Source: Archaeoglobaceae archaeon
GTDB lineage: Archaea > Halobacteriota > Archaeoglobi > Archaeoglobales > Archaeoglobaceae
Length of the DNA: 62,227 nucleotides
Direction of reading: 5' to 3'
Assembly: GCA_027064525.1 (NCBI GenBank)
Contig: JAMOPJ010000009.1
Location: forward strand, 1 to 62,227
In this document: in pieces, positions 61,265 through 62,227 of the stretch
How positions within the stretch are numbered: position 1 is the stretch's first letter
How the letters are laid out: each line of letters opens with the position of its first letter
Position numbers and translations under genes: made by a program
The notes under the pieces: generated by a model
What the model was told of the DNA's origin: nothing
Database searches by the model: none
What the model saw: the letters and a program-made list of their open reading frames with translations, nothing else

Positions 61265-62068
61265 TTAAATAAAAATTAATTTTCCTCTCTTTAAATTTGC
61301 TCTGTGTTCTTCAACGGCATCTTCAAATTTTCTAACAAAATTTATAAACTGATGAGATAAATGCAGTGGCATAGGTAATTTTGGTTTATCTGCAAGCGGT
61401 TGAGCATAAACCATTTTTTGAAGGTTAATAATCAGACTAACTTCATCCTCGGAAATGTGCTCTTTAATTTCAGTTTCGTCTTTTCTAAAAACGTATTTGT
61501 CTCTCAAAATTGGACAGCACTCGTAGTCAAATTCCATGTTTCTACCATATGGCTCAGTTTTTGCACCATAATGTGATACTAAAACATAGCAATCATCTGC
61601 AAGCTTTATGTATGAGTTTACATTATCCTTATAGTTGTGCCAGGCGTAAACTTTTGTATCCTTCACAACACACATAACGGTGATTTCAAAGTTAACTTCT
61701 GAGTTCCTTAAAAACTCCTTGATTGCATTCCTCTCATCGCTTGTTAATTGTCCGTCTCTTAGAATTAGTAATCTTACAATACCCTTGCTATCTTCAACTT
61801 TACTAAAGACATCGTAAAGTTCACTTTCGAGTATATCGAGGATTTTTCCAACTCGTGCACTCTCTTTCGGAAGTTGTGGTAGTCCTATTGGTATCACACT
61901 TCTAACGCAACCCTGATTGTCTTGAACTGTTGTAGCACCACCGTATCCTGCTCTATTGGAGTTTTGCAAATCTCTCGTTGTGTCAAAGCCAATTATAAAA
62001 TCGTAATGTGTGTTAATCTCCAATGTGTAGAAATATATGCCAAGTTTTGGGAATATCTGGTAGAGCAC
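61265..62068 (-). CDS. PIWI-domain protein, truncated Argonaute
   Basis: A 267-residue product that is almost only a PIWI domain. IIGFDTTRD (Asp 29) and LLILRDGQLTSDE (Asp 105) match the RNase H-like catalytic positions; Glu 69 (PKESARVG) may be the glutamate finger and His 236 or 239 (LPMPLHLSHQF) the last ligand, giving a possible DEDH site. The LP.P...H ending is typical of prokaryotic Argonautes. In-frame sequence with PIWI character continues 19 codons upstream of GTG 62068 before a TAA at 62126, so the MID part has been lost or never existed in this copy. No N/PAZ domain. Function: guide-directed nuclease relative, or remnant. Confidence 0.75.
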   Translation of the reverse strand: MLYQIFPKLGIYFYTLEINTHYDFIIGFDTTRDLQNSNRAGYGGATTVQDNQGCVRSVIPIGLPQLPKESARVGKILDILESELYDVFSKVEDSKGIVRLLILRDGQLTSDERNAIKEFLRNSEVNFEITVMCVVKDTKVYAWHNYKDNVNSYIKLADDCYVLVSHYGAKTEPYGRNMEFDYECCPILRDKYVFRKDETEIKEHISEDEVSLIINLQKMVYAQPLADKPKLPMPLHLSHQFINFVRKFEDAVEEHRANLKRGKLIFI

Positions 62069-62124
62069 ACTGTTGACTATATGCTTGCTGTCCTTCTTAG
62101 GGTGCTGACCCTTTAACAGAAAGA

Positions 62125-62152
62125 TTTATATGGGGTAGTAATAATTTACTAC
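62125..62152 (+). promoter_or_regulatory. TATA box and perfect inverted repeat before the last gene
   Basis: TTTATAT (62125-62131) is followed by GTAGTAA-TAAT-TTACTAC (62135-62152), a perfect 7-bp inverted repeat ending 3 nt before ATG 62156. It overlaps the expected transcription start, the classic place for a repressor site. The same region abuts the truncated 5' end of the PIWI gene. Confidence 0.6.
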
Positions 62153-62155
62153 ATT

Positions 62156-62227
62156 ATGGATTTAAGGGAGAAGTTAGAGGGATTAGAGAAGATAGCGTTA
62201 GAATCTGGATTATTTAAGAGATATAGG
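62156..62227 (+). CDS. Unknown protein, N-terminus only (partial)
   Basis: Twenty-four codons up to the window edge, beginning MDLREKLEGLEKIALESG, a charged amphipathic helix. The message would be leaderless. The operator-like repeat at its start suggests a self-regulated regulator or toxin/antitoxin-type gene, but the visible part is too short to say. Confidence 0.55.
   Translation, partial: MDLREKLEGLEKIALESGLFKRYR

Noticed and set aside
1-62227. CRISPR arrays and full-length insertion sequences
   Set aside because: No regularly spaced repeats and no transposase or cas gene were seen on reading both strands.

Overview
The window is archaeal and most likely from the order Archaeoglobales (an Archaeoglobus-, Ferroglobus- or Geoglobus-like hyperthermophile). 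This rests on gene content: PCNA, a primase large subunit, an Lsm/L37e pair, deoxyhypusine synthase, a methanofuran biosynthesis gene (mfnF), a four-subunit pyruvate:ferredoxin oxidoreductase in the archaeal order porCDAB, acetyl-CoA synthetase with a sodium symporter, KaiC-like ATPases, PGF-type surface-protein domains, tetraheme surface cytochromes and a Tat-exported [NiFe] hydrogenase. Promoters are TATA-type, genes are tightly packed, ATGA stop/start overlaps are common, and the two tRNA genes do not encode CCA. The species assignment is inference.

Layout. 0-1.0 kb: two membrane-protein genes of unknown type behind a structured 107-nt leader. 1.2-6.6 kb: rRNA and release-factor type methyltransferases, a broken membrane-protein operon, and a DHH phosphoesterase with DnaJ-type zinc fingers, S1 and OB domains. 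6.8-13.6 kb: a CheY-like regulator plus membrane histidine kinase, converging on the pst phosphate operon with two PhoU-type proteins. 13.7-18.5 kb: hisH, PUA-domain protein, thrC, a beta-lactamase-fold hydrolase, mfnF and tRNA-Val. 18.7-28.5 kb is the accessory-looking part: a decayed surface-protein gene, RNA/nucleotide salvage genes (kptA, a phosphoribosyltransferase, MTA phosphorylase), two tetraheme cytochromes, a divergent membrane-bound hydrogenase, and a hydantoinase B remnant. Two identical copies of a 61-bp mobile mini-element, each with its own 8-bp target duplication, sit in this stretch. 28.7-34.1 kb: purF, rpl37e, Lsm, MCT-1-like PUA protein, acyltransferase, deoxyhypusine synthase and a second kptA. 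34.1-37.8 kb: a MacB-like exporter with a membrane-anchored regulator. 37.8-40.8 kb: porCDAB. 40.9-49.5 kb: transporters, a KaiC-like pair (one member without a P-loop), priL, pcn, a UbiA prenyltransferase and tRNA-Thr. 49.6-58.8 kb: an acetate uptake and activation cluster (acs, DUF4212, SSS symporter, DUF1646, isochorismatase-like, and cNMP/CBS/DUF294 regulatory proteins with a DEDD exonuclease). 59.0-60.7 kb: thyX, nrdG-like and glutaredoxin-like genes. 60.7 kb to the end: a DUF1648 gene with one amber codon, a 5'-truncated PIWI-domain (Argonaute) gene, and a divergent partial gene with a near-perfect operator at its start.

How it may work together. Acetate enters through the SSS/DUF4212 symporter, is activated by Acs, and acetyl-CoA meets central metabolism at Por. 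The hydrogenase is exported and anchored outside the cell; no cytochrome b gene follows it, but a nanowire-type tetraheme cytochrome and a second tetraheme protein fused to a PGF-pre-PGF domain are divergent from it. An extracellular hydrogen-to-heme electron path is therefore a reasonable hypothesis. The most novel sequence-level observations are the 61-bp element with 8-bp target duplications, the PGF/tetraheme fusion, the PIWI-only gene, and the structured leader at 865-971.
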